64,000 nt of DNA, taken from Paenibacillus sp. S150 (GTDB lineage: Bacteria; Bacillota; Bacilli; Paenibacillales; Paenibacillaceae). Below are positions 38,254-46,720 of the stretch, in pieces. Below the pieces are notes generated by a model that saw nothing but the letters and a program-made list of their open reading frames with translations, ran no database searches and was not told the DNA's origin. The translations under genes were made by a program, and so were the position numbers. The stretch covers positions 186,001-250,000 of the forward strand of contig NZ_JACBYI010000004.1 in the NCBI RefSeq assembly GCF_019352175.1. Direction: 5' to 3'. Positions within the stretch are counted from its first letter, which is position 1. Each line of letters starts with the position of its first letter.

Positions 38254-38988
38254 ATGGGTGAATGGTATGAGGAGAGCTTTGGCGAGGATTATTTAATCGT
38301 ATACAGACACAGGGATTTTGGCGGGGCGAAGCGCGAGGTGGAGCGGATGATCGGATGGCTGGGGCTGCCGAAGGGGGCCAGGGTGCTGGATCTGTGCTGC
38401 GGCATGGGACGCCATTCGCTGGCGCTTGCAGAGGCGGGCTACGAGGTTACGGGAGTGGATCTGTCTGAAGCGCTGCTGCGTGAAGCACGGGCGCAGGCCG
38501 GGGCCGAAGCCGTCACCTGGATACGTTCGGATATGCGCAAGCTGCCGCTGGAGGGCGGTTTTGCCGCTGTGGTTAATCTGTTTACTTCGTTTGGTTACTT
38601 TGAAGAGGATGAGGAGCAGGTGAAGGTGCTGCGGGAAATTCACCGCATGCTTGTGCCGGGCGGCAAATTCATTATTGATTTTCTCAATCCGTCTTATGTG
38701 GTCCGCCATCTGGTTCCGCACTCTGTCCGTGAGGACGGAGACAATCTGATCGACGAATCGCGGCGGATTGAGGACGGCTATGTGAAAAAGGATATTATCC
38801 TGACCTCCAAAGCGGGCGGCGCCCCCCGTGAATACCATGAGCGCGTCAAGCTGTATCCGCTGGAGCAGTTCCGCCGGATGATTGGAGCCGCAGGCTTGCA
38901 GCTGGAGGCTGTGCACGGCAGCTATGAGGAAGAGGAATACGTTGCGGAGAGCTCGGCACGAATGATTTTTACGGGCGTGCGTCCTTAG
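38254..38988 (+). CDS. Class I SAM-dependent methyltransferase
   Basis: 244 residues from ATG at 38254 (GGAGGAGAAGG upstream; a frame open to 38221 is less likely). SAM-binding motif VLDLCCGMGRHSLALAEAGY and acidic VTGVDLS, then NLFTSFGYF and MLVPGGKFIIDF. Related to small-molecule methyltransferases; substrate unknown. Followed after 40 bases by the hydrolase gene, probably co-transcribed. Confidence 0.88.
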   Translation: MGEWYEESFGEDYLIVYRHRDFGGAKREVERMIGWLGLPKGARVLDLCCGMGRHSLALAEAGYEVTGVDLSEALLREARAQAGAEAVTWIRSDMRKLPLEGGFAAVVNLFTSFGYFEEDEEQVKVLREIHRMLVPGGKFIIDFLNPSYVVRHLVPHSVREDGDNLIDESRRIEDGYVKKDIILTSKAGGAPREYHERVKLYPLEQFRRMIGAAGLQLEAVHGSYEEEEYVAESSARMIFTGVRP

Positions 38989-39028
38989 GATGGTGTCGGG
39001 AAGAAGATTCAAGGGAGGCGGAGACGGC

Positions 39029-40027
39029 ATGATGCATAAGACAGACCTAACCACATGGGAGGGCGGCATTATTCAGGTCTCGGTTCCGATGGCTCCGCCG
39101 CTGCGTCAAGTGAACAGCTATATTCTGCCTGACCGGAACGGGCAGCTTACGGTGATTGACCCTGGCCCGCATACGGCTGAGGCGGAAGCGGCCTGGGAGG
39201 CTGTGCTGCAGGAGCTGAATTCTTCCTGGAGTAAAATTCGGGATATTGTGGTTACGCATCATCACCCGGACCATTACGGCCTTGCGGGCTGGCTGCAGTC
39301 CCGCAGCGGCGGCAAGGTGTGGATGTCGGAGCGGGCGCATGACGAAGCCCGGCTGACCTGGGGAGCAGAGGGGATTCTGAATGAGGCGCTGCCGCTGTTC
39401 TTCATCCGCTACGGAATGCCGGAGGAGTGGGTGCAGGGAGTCAGGGAGCATCTGGAGAGCTTCCTGCCCCAGGTCACCCCCCAGCCGGAGGTGACCTACA
39501 TCAATGCTGCGGAGCCATTTGTCATGGGCAACCGCAAATGGCAGCCGCTGGTGACCGGAGGACATGCGCCGGGGCACCTGTCTTTTTACCACGGCGGCAG
39601 CGGGCAGATTCTGTGCGGCGATGCTGTGCTGCCGCAGATTTCGCCCAATGTCAGCCTGCAGCCGGGCAGCGATCCGCAGCCGCTGCGGACCTTCATGGAG
39701 GGGCTGCGCGAGCTGCGCAGCCTCCGGGTGGGCCAGGCGTTCCCGGGCCACCGGGAACCGTTCACGGGCTTCGCGGGGCGGGCGGACAGCCTGCTCGCGC
39801 ATCATGAGGAGCGGCTGGACAGGACGGCCGCTCTGCTTGCAGGCGGCCCGCTCAGCGGCTTCGCGGTATGCGAAGCGCTGTTCCGCAGCCGCGTGAGCAG
39901 CGCGCACCAGATGCGCTTCGCCATGAGCGAGGCGCTGGCGCATCTGGCCGAGCTGGTGCGCCGGGAGCGGGCAGAGATAATCCAGCCCGCTTCCGGCGGG
40001 GTGACGATGTTCGCGGCAATGAAGTAA
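39029..40027 (+). CDS. Metallo-beta-lactamase-fold hydrolase
   Basis: 332 residues from ATG at 39029 (GGGAGG about 10 bases upstream). MBL metal motif VVTHHHPDHYG, later His in TGGHAPGHLSFY, Asp in LCGDAVLP and His in FPGHREPF complete the dinuclear site. The C-terminal helical part (about 240-332) resembles the winged-helix tail of LACTB2/glyoxalase-II-like proteins. Substrate not identifiable. Confidence 0.88.
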   Translation: MMHKTDLTTWEGGIIQVSVPMAPPLRQVNSYILPDRNGQLTVIDPGPHTAEAEAAWEAVLQELNSSWSKIRDIVVTHHHPDHYGLAGWLQSRSGGKVWMSERAHDEARLTWGAEGILNEALPLFFIRYGMPEEWVQGVREHLESFLPQVTPQPEVTYINAAEPFVMGNRKWQPLVTGGHAPGHLSFYHGGSGQILCGDAVLPQISPNVSLQPGSDPQPLRTFMEGLRELRSLRVGQAFPGHREPFTGFAGRADSLLAHHEERLDRTAALLAGGPLSGFAVCEALFRSRVSSAHQMRFAMSEALAHLAELVRRERAEIIQPASGGVTMFAAMK

Positions 40028-40058
40028 GCTAAGCAGCGGACGGACAGCAGCTTAATAG

Positions 40059-40115
40059 AGGCCAGGCTGCGTATGCATAGGGTGTCCCCCATGTATACGC
40101 GGCCTGGCCTTTTTG
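40059..40115 (+). terminator. Strong terminator after the MBL-fold gene
   Basis: A 20-bp stem (AGGCCAGGCTGCGTATGCAT with 40091-40110, two G-U pairs) with a 12-base loop is followed by TTTTT. The repeat array begins directly behind it. Confidence 0.88.
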
Positions 40116-40430
40116 AGCAACAACGGCAGAAGTGCCGTTGTTGAGGCGCCAAGGGCTGGGTTGCCGAGGAATAACGGCAGAAATGCCGTTATTGAAGCGC
40201 CGACGGCCGAAGTGCCCAGAAATAACGGCAGAAGTGCCGTTATTGAGGCGCCAAGGGCTGGGTTGCCGAGGAATAACGGCAGAAATACCGTTGTTGAGGC
40301 GCTGACGGCCGAAGTGTCCAGAAATAACGGCAGAAGTGCCGTTATTGAGGCGCCAAGGGCTGGGTTGCCGAGGAATAACGGCAGAAATACCGTTGTTGAG
40401 GCGCTGACGGCCGAAGTGTCTAGAAATAAC
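40113..40430. repeat. 51-bp tandem palindrome array, left block
   Basis: Six full units and the start of a seventh. Each unit has the palindromic core AATAACGGCA-GAAG-TGCCGTTATT followed by about 27 bases. Two tails alternate (GGCGCCAAGGGCTGGGTTGC and GCCGACGGCCGAAGTGTCC), so the left block is really a 102-bp higher-order repeat. The unit is exactly 51 bp, so several frames stay open on both strands without any RBS. Confidence 0.9.
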
Positions 40431-40614
40431 GTTACTACTTAGGTACCCATATAGTGCATTTTGTACCAATTGGGATTTGAAGCACTACATGTAGATGTTT
40501 ATCTGGTCGTGTTGCCTGAAACATAGGTGCAAACTCAAATTTAAGTAGATAAAAAACACAACATAAAGTATTTAAGTAGCCTTTAAAATCAAAATGTTGT
40601 ACCTAAGTAGTTAC
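40431..40614. mobile_element. 184-bp MITE-like element inside the array
   Basis: Ends are GTTACTACTTAGGTAC (40431-40446) and GTACCTAAGTAGTTAC (40599-40614), inverted repeats with one mismatch. They are flanked by identical 8-bp GAAATAAC copies (40423-40430, 40615-40622), a target-site duplication of one array unit. No coding capacity; subterminal AAGTAG repeats lie near the right end. The parent transposase family is not identified. Confidence 0.85.
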
Positions 40615-40671
40615 GAAATAACGGCAGAAATTCCGTTATTGAGGCGCCGACGGCCAAAGTGTCCGTAATCC
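40615..40671. repeat. Array unit between the two insertions
   Basis: One 51-bp unit (core AATAACGGCAGAAATTCCGT and on) that continues the unit broken by the MITE-like element, showing that the array once was continuous. Confidence 0.85.
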
Positions 40672-41186
40672 TGCAAAGAAGCTTATATTCTAGGGAAATC
40701 TAAAAAAGTGCACAAAAAAAAGAGATTCCTGTATCGTAGAAGTTGTAACGACACCCACGAAAGGAGATCTCTTGCTGTATATGTATAAGTTACCTGAACA
40801 AGGGTTGTTATGTCAAGTCACTACGTGGTTAAACACGAAAAGCAGGTTGTGGATCGGTGACCGTTATGCCAAAAAACTGAATTGGGGCATTACCACATTT
40901 CTTTTTATGGAAGCGATCCTGAGCCGCCGATCCGGGGTGCAGGACATCGCCGATTTCCTGTTCCGCACGCCTTGTTTTCAGGAGTGGACGGGGGTTTCTT
41001 CGATTCACCCCTCGTCCCTCTGCCGGAAGTTAAGCCAACTGCCACCGGAACTCATGCGTGAACTTTACCAGTCCCGCCTCCAGCTGCTACTCGGAAAAGA
41101 AGGACCGCCTCTTCCCAAACCGTTACAGAAGCTCGGTCCCTTAGAATAGGCAGCCACCTTGCGTGTACTGTGTTAAGTTCTTTGCA
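40672..41186. mobile_element. Internally deleted IS4-type insertion sequence
   Basis: TGCAAAGAAGCTT at 40672 and AAGTTCTTTGCA ending at 41186 are inverted and match but for one inserted base. Between them is only the first third of a transposase. The element lies inside the array and has lost most of its coding part. Confidence 0.7.
40772..41149 (+). pseudogene. Truncated IS4-type transposase (N-terminal part)
   Basis: A 125-codon frame from TTG at 40772 with AAAGGAG upstream. It has the N-terminal domain of IS4-group transposases (WGITTFLFMEAILSRRSGVQ, then SIHPSSLCRKLSQLP). Full proteins are about 400 residues; the DDE catalytic core is absent, so it cannot transpose on its own. Confidence 0.75.
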
Positions 41187-41690
41187 AAATCACTGCGAAG
41201 TGTCCAGAAATAACGGCAAAAGTGCCGTTATTGAGGCGCCAACGGCCAAAGTGTCCAGAAACAACGGCAGAAGTGCCGTTATTGAGGCGCCGACGGCCGA
41301 AATGCCGTTATTGAAGCGCCGACGGCCAAAGTGTCCAGAAATAACGGCAGAAATACCGTTATTGAAGCGCCGACGGCCAAAGTGTCCAGAAATAACGGCA
41401 GAAATACCGTTATTGAAGCGCCGACGGCCGAAGTGTCCAGAAATAACGGCAGAAGTGCCGTTATTGAAGCGCCGACGGCCAAAGTGTCCAGAAATAACGG
41501 CAGAAATACCGTTATTGAAGCGCCGACGGCCGAAGTGTCCAGAAATAACGGCAAAAGTGCCGTTATTGAGGCGCTGACGGCCAAAGTGTCCAGAAATAAC
41601 GGCAGAAGTGCCGTTATTGAGGCGCCGACGGCCGAAGTGTCCAGAAATAACGGCAGAAGTGCCGTTATTGAAGCGCCATGAGTTGTCTGA
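41187..41690. repeat. 51-bp tandem palindrome array, right block
   Basis: Nine full units and one shortened unit (near 41300, where the left arm of the palindrome is deleted). Tail is always of the GCCGACGGCC(A/G)AAGTGTCC type. Cores vary (GAAGTG, GAAATA, AAAGTG) while the outer arms are well kept. It ends 15 bases before the stop of the convergent minus-strand gene, filling the intergenic space. Confidence 0.9.
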
Positions 41691-41705
41691 CTGTGCACAT
41701 AACGG

Positions 41706-42539
41706 TTAGTCCAGCTTTTTCATCTTGGACGGGTTGTTGATTTTGTACCTGACCGGATGCTGAGTGAGCTTCTTGGCGACTATCTTTGCTTCAAAGGAAA
41801 CTTTATCGCCGACAGCCAGCTCCAGCTTTTTCAGCGTTGCGCTGTGGCTGGACCAGACTTCCTCAATCGCAAGGTCATGTCCCTCAATGGTCACTCCTTC
41901 ATAAATGATAACCTCGTCATCGTTGTCCGAGAAATGATTGGGGACGGTCGTGAACTCTTTTACAATCGCCGTCATCTGCAGCTTGTCTTCGGGCAGCACG
42001 AGGGCGGGCTTCTTCTTGGATTTGACCGGCTTTTTTGGAGCTTCCGGTGGTTCTACGGTCCCGGCAGCTTCAGCGGCGGAGCTTATGGACGCTGATTCTT
42101 CGCCCAAGGCATCCCCGCTTCTCTCCGGAACAGCTGCCGCATTTTCACTATCTTCCGCGACGTCAGCTTCTGCCATCATGCCAGCTCTTTCCGCTATCCC
42201 GGCTTCTTCCGCCACCCCGGCTTCCGGAGCCTCATCCGCCTTTGCAGCTTCCGAAACAGCACCTGCTCTGGAGCCGAAGCCGGCGGTCTGCATTTCTTTT
42301 AGATAGGCGGGATGAATACAGTGCTGCTGCTTGTTCTCGAACTGGATCACAACCGTCTGAGGGTCCACGTAACCCACAATTCCACAAGGCAGAGTAAGCC
42401 CTTGCCGCTTATACAGATAGGTTTTGACCCGGGTTGCTGTACTGGATAAAAGATTCCATTCCTTGCACCGCTCAATCAGCTCATCTTCACTCTCAAATTC
42501 CTGTACCAGCACGGGGCTGATCACAAACGAATAGGTCAT
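41706..42539 (-). CDS. Unknown protein with Ala/Glu-rich linker
   Basis: 277 residues from ATG at 42539 (GGAAGGTG upstream; the GTG at 42551 sits on the RBS). An N-terminal globular part (1-90, with YKRQGLTLPCGIVGYVD and QCIHPAYL-like HCIHPAYLKEM), a low-complexity Ala/Glu/Ser linker (about 95-180) and a C-terminal basic-acidic beta-rich domain (about 190-277, VGDKVSFEAKIVAKK) that recalls nucleic-acid-binding beta-barrels. No family is recognised with certainty. No signal peptide. Confidence 0.75.
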   Translation of the reverse strand: MTYSFVISPVLVQEFESEDELIERCKEWNLLSSTATRVKTYLYKRQGLTLPCGIVGYVDPQTVVIQFENKQQHCIHPAYLKEMQTAGFGSRAGAVSEAAKADEAPEAGVAEEAGIAERAGMMAEADVAEDSENAAAVPERSGDALGEESASISSAAEAAGTVEPPEAPKKPVKSKKKPALVLPEDKLQMTAIVKEFTTVPNHFSDNDDEVIIYEGVTIEGHDLAIEEVWSSHSATLKKLELAVGDKVSFEAKIVAKKLTQHPVRYKINNPSKMKKLD

Positions 42540-42609
42540 TCTGCGGTTCACCTTCCAATCTGTTAACTTGATCCGGAATCTACCTGCGCATAGTGCGGGG
42601 ATAAGAAGC

Positions 42610-42796
42610 TAAGTGGAAAAAGTAACACTAATCTCAGCAGTTTGGCCCCCAAAACTTCATTAGTGGTAATAAGTGAACCTATTCAGCGCAGATCGGCCTA
42701 ATATGGTGAATTCGGCCGAAATAGGTGTACAAAATCCCACTAAACTCCACTGCTGAATGGATGATAGCGGATTAGTTATACTAATTCCACTTAGCC
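42610..42796. repeat. Four-core palindromic element, copy A
   Basis: Cores TAAGTGGAAAAAGTAACACT, TTAGTGGTAATAAGTG, TAGGTGTACAAAATCCCACT and TTAGTTATACTAATTCCACT start at 42610, 42660, 42722 and 42772 (steps 50, 62, 50). Core 1 is the inverse of core 4, CCTATT/AATAGG and CGGCC/GGCCG pair in the middle, and CAGCAGT/ACTGCTG pair in the side spacers, so the whole region is a long imperfect palindrome. It lies between two minus-strand genes; no ORF is supported. Confidence 0.8.
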
Positions 42797-42926
42797 TCCG
42801 GTGTTCATGCTATGCCCTTGCAGCACCCATCTTCCTGTTCCCGGCAGCGGGCAGGAGCCCGGTCCAGCTTAAAAAAGGCTTCGCGCCCGCGTAATCTTTA
42901 CGTCCGCTGAGCTTTCCGGTCCGGCC

Positions 42927-43532
42927 TCATTCAGGCTGTTCCTTGTCCTGCGGTGCCTTCCGCGCGGCTTCCTCCGTGTCCTCCGGCGCATGCGGAAGTC
43001 CAAGCTCCTGCTCGCGTTCGGCCTGCTTCCGGTGGGCAATGCGTGAACTCGCGGCGGCGGCGACAGCCCCCACGATATCGTCCAGATAGGTATGGACTTG
43101 GCCGGTGGTTTTGTCATTCAGCCGTTCCAGCACACCGGGCTTCAGCTTGTCCACATAGCCGTAGTTGGTGAAGCCGATGCTCCCGTACACATTCACAATC
43201 GAGAAGGCCAGAATCTCATCGACGCCATACAAGCCCTCATCGTTTTCGATCATATCCTGCAGAGGGGAGAACAGCTTGCCCTCTTCCGCCAGCACATCCA
43301 GCTGAATGCCGGTAAGCACAGCGTTCTGCACCTCGCGTTTGCTCAGCACCATCTCTACGTTATGGATGCACTCTTCCATGGTGAGGTTCGGATAATATTT
43401 CTTTTGCAGCAGCAGAACAAGCTCGGCGATCTCCTCCAAGGCTACTCCGCGTTTGTGCAGCCAGAATGTGGTTGCCTCCGCGACCTTTTTGCTGTTGAGA
43501 CTGTAAGGTATTTTTGCATTAGCATCAGCCAT
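42927..43532 (-). CDS. Phosphatidylglycerophosphatase A family protein
   Basis: 201 residues, GAGGTGA before the ATG at 43532. Belongs to the PgpA-like family (YutG type): IAELVLLLQKKYYPNLTMEE, DEGLYGVDEILAFSIVNVYG and TYLDDIVGAVAAAASSRIAH are its conserved blocks. E. coli PgpA dephosphorylates phosphatidylglycerophosphate; the Bacillus-type soluble proteins lack membrane segments, as here, and their role is less certain. The C-terminal 35 residues are a charged tail. Confidence 0.85.
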   Translation of the reverse strand: MADANAKIPYSLNSKKVAEATTFWLHKRGVALEEIAELVLLLQKKYYPNLTMEECIHNVEMVLSKREVQNAVLTGIQLDVLAEEGKLFSPLQDMIENDEGLYGVDEILAFSIVNVYGSIGFTNYGYVDKLKPGVLERLNDKTTGQVHTYLDDIVGAVAAAASSRIAHRKQAEREQELGLPHAPEDTEEAARKAPQDKEQPE

Positions 43533-43712
43533 GATGATCAGTCACCTCGTAATTGGAGTCATTAGTTTATACAGCTTAGGAAATTGTACCCTTCCTGCGC
43601 TGCAATTGTCCAGAAACCGGTAATTTAGGATAAGCCGTTGTTATTTTTTGGACAGGAGGCTCGTATACATAGCAGTACAACTGATCTCAAGCATTGAAAG
43701 GGGTAATCATTT

Positions 43713-44837
43713 ATGAAGCATATGAAACAAATCCGCGGGCTGTCCGCGGTTTGCCTGCTCGCGGTTCCGCTCGCCTTGTCCGGCTGCAGCCTGTTCGGTT
43801 CGGAATCGGCATCGGTTGATCCGCCGCCGAGCGAGGTCGAAGCGCAAATGCTGCAGGTCACCGGCGACGGGACGCTGGATACGGGAGTGTTCGGGCCCGC
43901 AGCGCTGGATGGAACGGATCTTGCAGCAGGAGTGAGCACAGACACTGCGCCGGCGGCTGCAGCCGGGGAACGGACAACCGTCTTTCTGGAGGATGGCAAC
44001 GGCCTGCTCGCTCCGGTGTCCCTCAGCCTGCCGGAAGGCGATGCCGCCGCGATGCTGAAGGATTCGCTGACCGCGCTGGTCAGCAAGGGGGAATATGCCT
44101 CAGCATTGCCGGAGGGCTTCACGGGAGTGCTGCCTGCCGGAACGGAAGTGAAGAATGTCTCCGTAGACCAAGCGAAGCTGGCAGTAGTGGAGTTCAACTC
44201 GAGCTTTAATGATTACGATCCTGCAGATGAACGCAAAATACTTGAAGCGATCACCTGGACGCTGACCGGCCAGGAAGATATCCAGGGGGTACAGCTGTGG
44301 GTGGACGGCAAAAAGCTTACGGAAATGCCCCTTCAGGGCACTCCGCTGGACCGCCCGTTAACCCGTACCCTCGGCATCAACCTGCCGAAGAATGGTCCGC
44401 TGCTGATGAATTCGAGCGCGGTTACGGTGTATTTTTCCGCTGCTTCGCCTGACGGGACTCATCAGTATTATGTTCCTGTGACCCGCTTTGTACCCGCAGG
44501 GCAGGACACATTGGAGGCGGCGCTGAATGAGCTGATTACCGGTCCCGGCTCGGAGAACGGGCTGGAGATGGTGATGACCCAGGACACGGTGCTGGACTCC
44601 GTGGAAGCGGGCCAGAACGGGGTGGTTACCGTTTCGCTGACCGACGATATGTTCGAAGACGGCAAGGGAGTGCCTGCGGAAATGCTTGAATCCGTCGTGC
44701 TTACCGTTGCTCAGAATACGGATGATGCCCTGGTGCAAATCCGCATGAACGGGCAAAAGACTGTAACAGGCACCAATAATGTAGACTATGGCCAGCCGGT
44801 ATCGGCGCCGGAATATTTGAACGTGCTGCCGCTGTAG
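43713..44837 (+). CDS. gerM: GerM-type spore lipoprotein (two GMN domains)
   Basis: 374 residues. Lipoprotein signal with lipobox ALSGC (Cys about 25). Two GerMN domains, about 90-205 and 240-360, each ending with a VQLWVDGK- or VQIRMNGQ-like strand. In Bacillus GerM is needed for sporulation and germination by helping SpoIIIAG/AH-type complexes across the forespore membranes. It is followed by rph and rdgB as in other Bacillales, which supports the identification. Confidence 0.9.
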   Translation: MKHMKQIRGLSAVCLLAVPLALSGCSLFGSESASVDPPPSEVEAQMLQVTGDGTLDTGVFGPAALDGTDLAAGVSTDTAPAAAAGERTTVFLEDGNGLLAPVSLSLPEGDAAAMLKDSLTALVSKGEYASALPEGFTGVLPAGTEVKNVSVDQAKLAVVEFNSSFNDYDPADERKILEAITWTLTGQEDIQGVQLWVDGKKLTEMPLQGTPLDRPLTRTLGINLPKNGPLLMNSSAVTVYFSAASPDGTHQYYVPVTRFVPAGQDTLEAALNELITGPGSENGLEMVMTQDTVLDSVEAGQNGVVTVSLTDDMFEDGKGVPAEMLESVVLTVAQNTDDALVQIRMNGQKTVTGTNNVDYGQPVSAPEYLNVLPL

Positions 44838-44844
44838 AATCGAA

Positions 44845-44881
44845 AGCAAGGGCAAAAGATGCTTTTGTGCCTGCTCTTTGG
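44845..44881 (+). terminator. Weak hairpin after gerM
   Basis: AGCAAGGGCAAAAG and CTTTTGTGCCTGCT pair with small bulges, followed by CTTTGG rather than a T-run. Termination may be partial, allowing read-through to rph. Confidence 0.45.
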
Positions 44882-45042
44882 TAGAATAAATCTTGCCAAG
44901 AAGAAACGGCTGCCGCTTGTGAAGACGGAATTCTCCCCAACCGGCTGTTATGCCGCAAGCGTTGCCGGCAGCTGTGGCTGAGGGAACAAGAGCAAGCCAT
45001 AACGCGGGCCCTTCCCGAATCTTATATTTGAATCCAATTTGC

Positions 45043-45074
45043 GATGCCGTCCTGTTCTATTCGGGGACGGCATC
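45043..45074 (+). other. Ten-bp hairpin upstream of rph
   Basis: GATGCCGTCC and GGACGGCATC are perfectly complementary with a 12-base loop; the following CCTTTC is not a terminator T-run. Confidence 0.45.
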
Positions 45075-45103
45075 CCTTTCTGCGTAAGAGGTAAGAGGAC
45101 GGA

Positions 45104-45205
45104 ATGCCGGTGGAGCTTGTTTTCCCTGTAGACATGCATGCCCGCTGGGAGATTGACTGGCAAGGCGGGCTGGCGCAAGGACAAGCGGAATTTACACAAA
45201 CTTAG
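45104..45205 (+). CDS. Possible 33-residue leader ORF
   Basis: ATG at 45104 with AAGAGGAC upstream opens a 33-codon frame (begins MPVELVFPVDMHARWEIDWQ) ending 26 bases before rph. No homology is recognised and no signal or membrane segment is seen. The RBS-like sequence and clear stop are the only support; it may be chance. Confidence 0.25.
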   Translation: MPVELVFPVDMHARWEIDWQGGLAQGQAEFTQT

Positions 45206-45231
45206 AGCAAGAGATGTAGGAGGCAGAAAAG

Positions 45232-45990
45232 ATGAGATCAGACGGGCGCAATGCAGATCAGCTCAGGCCGCTGACGATAACGACCCAAACCAATAAATAC
45301 GCCGAGGGCTCCGTAATCATTGAGATGGGAGACACCAAGGTTATTTGTACAGCAACCGTGGACGAGAAGGTTCCCCCGTTCCTGAAGGGACAGGGCAAAG
45401 GCTGGGTAACCGCTGAGTATTCCATGCTTCCCCGTGCTACGCAGACGCGCAATCAGCGCGAAGCGGCACGCGGCAAGCTGACCGGGCGGACGATGGAAAT
45501 TCAGCGTCTGATCGGCCGGGCGCTGCGTTCCGTAGTGAACCTGCACGCTCTGGGCGAGCGCAGCATTACGCTGGACTGCGATGTCATTCAAGCGGATGGC
45601 GGCACACGGACGGCTTCCATTACGGGCGCTTTTGTGGCCATGGCCTTTGCGGTTAACAAAATTGCGCTGCAGCATAAGCTGGGCGTATTTCCGATCACGG
45701 ATTATCTGGCCGCGATCAGCGTCGGGGTTGTCGGCGACCGGACGCTGCTTGATCTGAACTATGAAGAGGATTCCAAAGCGAAGGTCGACATGAATGTGGT
45801 GATGACCGGCGGCGGGGCTTTTGTCGAGGTGCAGGGCACCGGCGAAGAACGCCCGTTTTCCAGGCAGGAGCTGGACCAGCTGCTGGGTCTGGGCGAGAGG
45901 GGAATTTACGAGCTGATTGCCGCGCAAAAGGAAGTGCTGGGCGCGATTGCGCTCAAAATTCCTTCCGGCCAGCCGGGCCAAGAGGTGTAG
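45232..45990 (+). CDS. rph: Ribonuclease PH
   Basis: 252 residues with AGGAGG before the ATG. Conserved RNase PH blocks [53 protein letters not shown] and [16 protein letters not shown] are complete. It trims tRNA 3' ends phosphorolytically, releasing nucleoside diphosphates. It starts the rph-rdgB pair. Confidence 0.97.
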   Translation: MRSDGRNADQLRPLTITTQTNKYAEGSVIIEMGDTKVICTATVDEKVPPFLKGQGKGWVTAEYSMLPRATQTRNQREAARGKLTGRTMEIQRLIGRALRSVVNLHALGERSITLDCDVIQADGGTRTASITGAFVAMAFAVNKIALQHKLGVFPITDYLAAISVGVVGDRTLLDLNYEEDSKAKVDMNVVMTGGGAFVEVQGTGEERPFSRQELDQLLGLGERGIYELIAAQKEVLGAIALKIPSGQPGQEV

Positions 45991-45991
45991 C

Positions 45992-46636
45992 ATGAAATAC
46001 GGCAGCGGTATTCTGATTGTGGCGACGAAGAATAAGGGCAAGGTGCGGGAGTTCCAGCATGCTTTTGCACCGCTCGGCCTTACCGTTAAGAGCATGTTCG
46101 ATTATCCTGACCTGCCCGATGTGGTGGAGGATGGAGCGACTTTTGCCGAAAATGCGCTGAAGAAGTCCCGGGCGGTCGGGGATGCCCTCGGCCTGCCTGT
46201 TCTGGCGGATGACTCCGGCCTCTGTGTGGATGCCCTGGATGGAAGACCGGGAGTCTACTCGGCCCGTTATGCGGGAGAAGATGCGGACGACAAGGAGAAT
46301 AATCTGAAGCTGCTGAACGAGCTGGAGAAGCTTAAGCAGGGCGAGGACACAGGCCAGCCGCTGCTCAGCACAGCCCGTTTCGTCTGCGCTTTATCCCTGT
46401 ATGATCCTTCTGCCGGACAAGAATGGACCGCTGAGGGAACCGTGGAAGGCTGGATTACCTCCGAGCAGGCGGGTGCAGGCGGCTTCGGCTACGATCCCCT
46501 CTTTTACCTGGCGGAGTATGAGAAAACAATGGCCGAGCTTACGCTGGAAGAGAAGCAGGTAATCAGCCACCGGGGCAAGGCGCTGCAGCTGCTGACCGAG
46601 AAGCTGGCGGAACAGCAGGACCAGCGGGGCAGGTAG
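45992..46636 (+). CDS. rdgB: Non-canonical purine NTP pyrophosphatase (RdgB/HAM1)
   Basis: 214 residues from ATG at 45992, one base after the rph stop, with AGAGGTG upstream. HAM1 motifs: ILIVATKNKGKVREFQ, TFAENALKKSRA, LPVLADDSGLCVDALDGRPG, FGYDPLFY and ISHRGKAL. It hydrolyses ITP, dITP and XTP to monophosphates, keeping the nucleotide pool clean. Close coupling to rph is common in Firmicutes. Confidence 0.96.
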   Translation: MKYGSGILIVATKNKGKVREFQHAFAPLGLTVKSMFDYPDLPDVVEDGATFAENALKKSRAVGDALGLPVLADDSGLCVDALDGRPGVYSARYAGEDADDKENNLKLLNELEKLKQGEDTGQPLLSTARFVCALSLYDPSAGQEWTAEGTVEGWITSEQAGAGGFGYDPLFYLAEYEKTMAELTLEEKQVISHRGKALQLLTEKLAEQQDQRGR

Positions 46637-46681
46637 AAGATTAAAATCAGGCGTTTGTTGCAGCGGCCTGGCCATATTTTC

Positions 46682-46720
46682 AAAAAAGTCTGTCCGTGTA
46701 GCTGCGGGCAGACTTTTTTT
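46682..46720 (+). terminator. Terminator of the rph-rdgB operon
   Basis: AAAAAAGTCTGTCC pairs with GGGCAGACTTTTTTT around a short loop; both flanks are A/T runs. Confidence 0.88.

Noticed and set aside
40113..41690. CRISPR array
   Set aside because: Units are contiguous tandem copies without unique spacers, and no cas genes are near.
40113..41698. Open frames through the 51-bp array on both strands
   Set aside because: The 51-base unit is a multiple of three and so keeps any stop-free frame open; no RBS, and three different frames are equally open.
42610..42796. CRISPR-like reading of the four-core elements
   Set aside because: Spacer lengths are 50 and 62 in a symmetric order, cores vary, and there are only four per locus in three loci.
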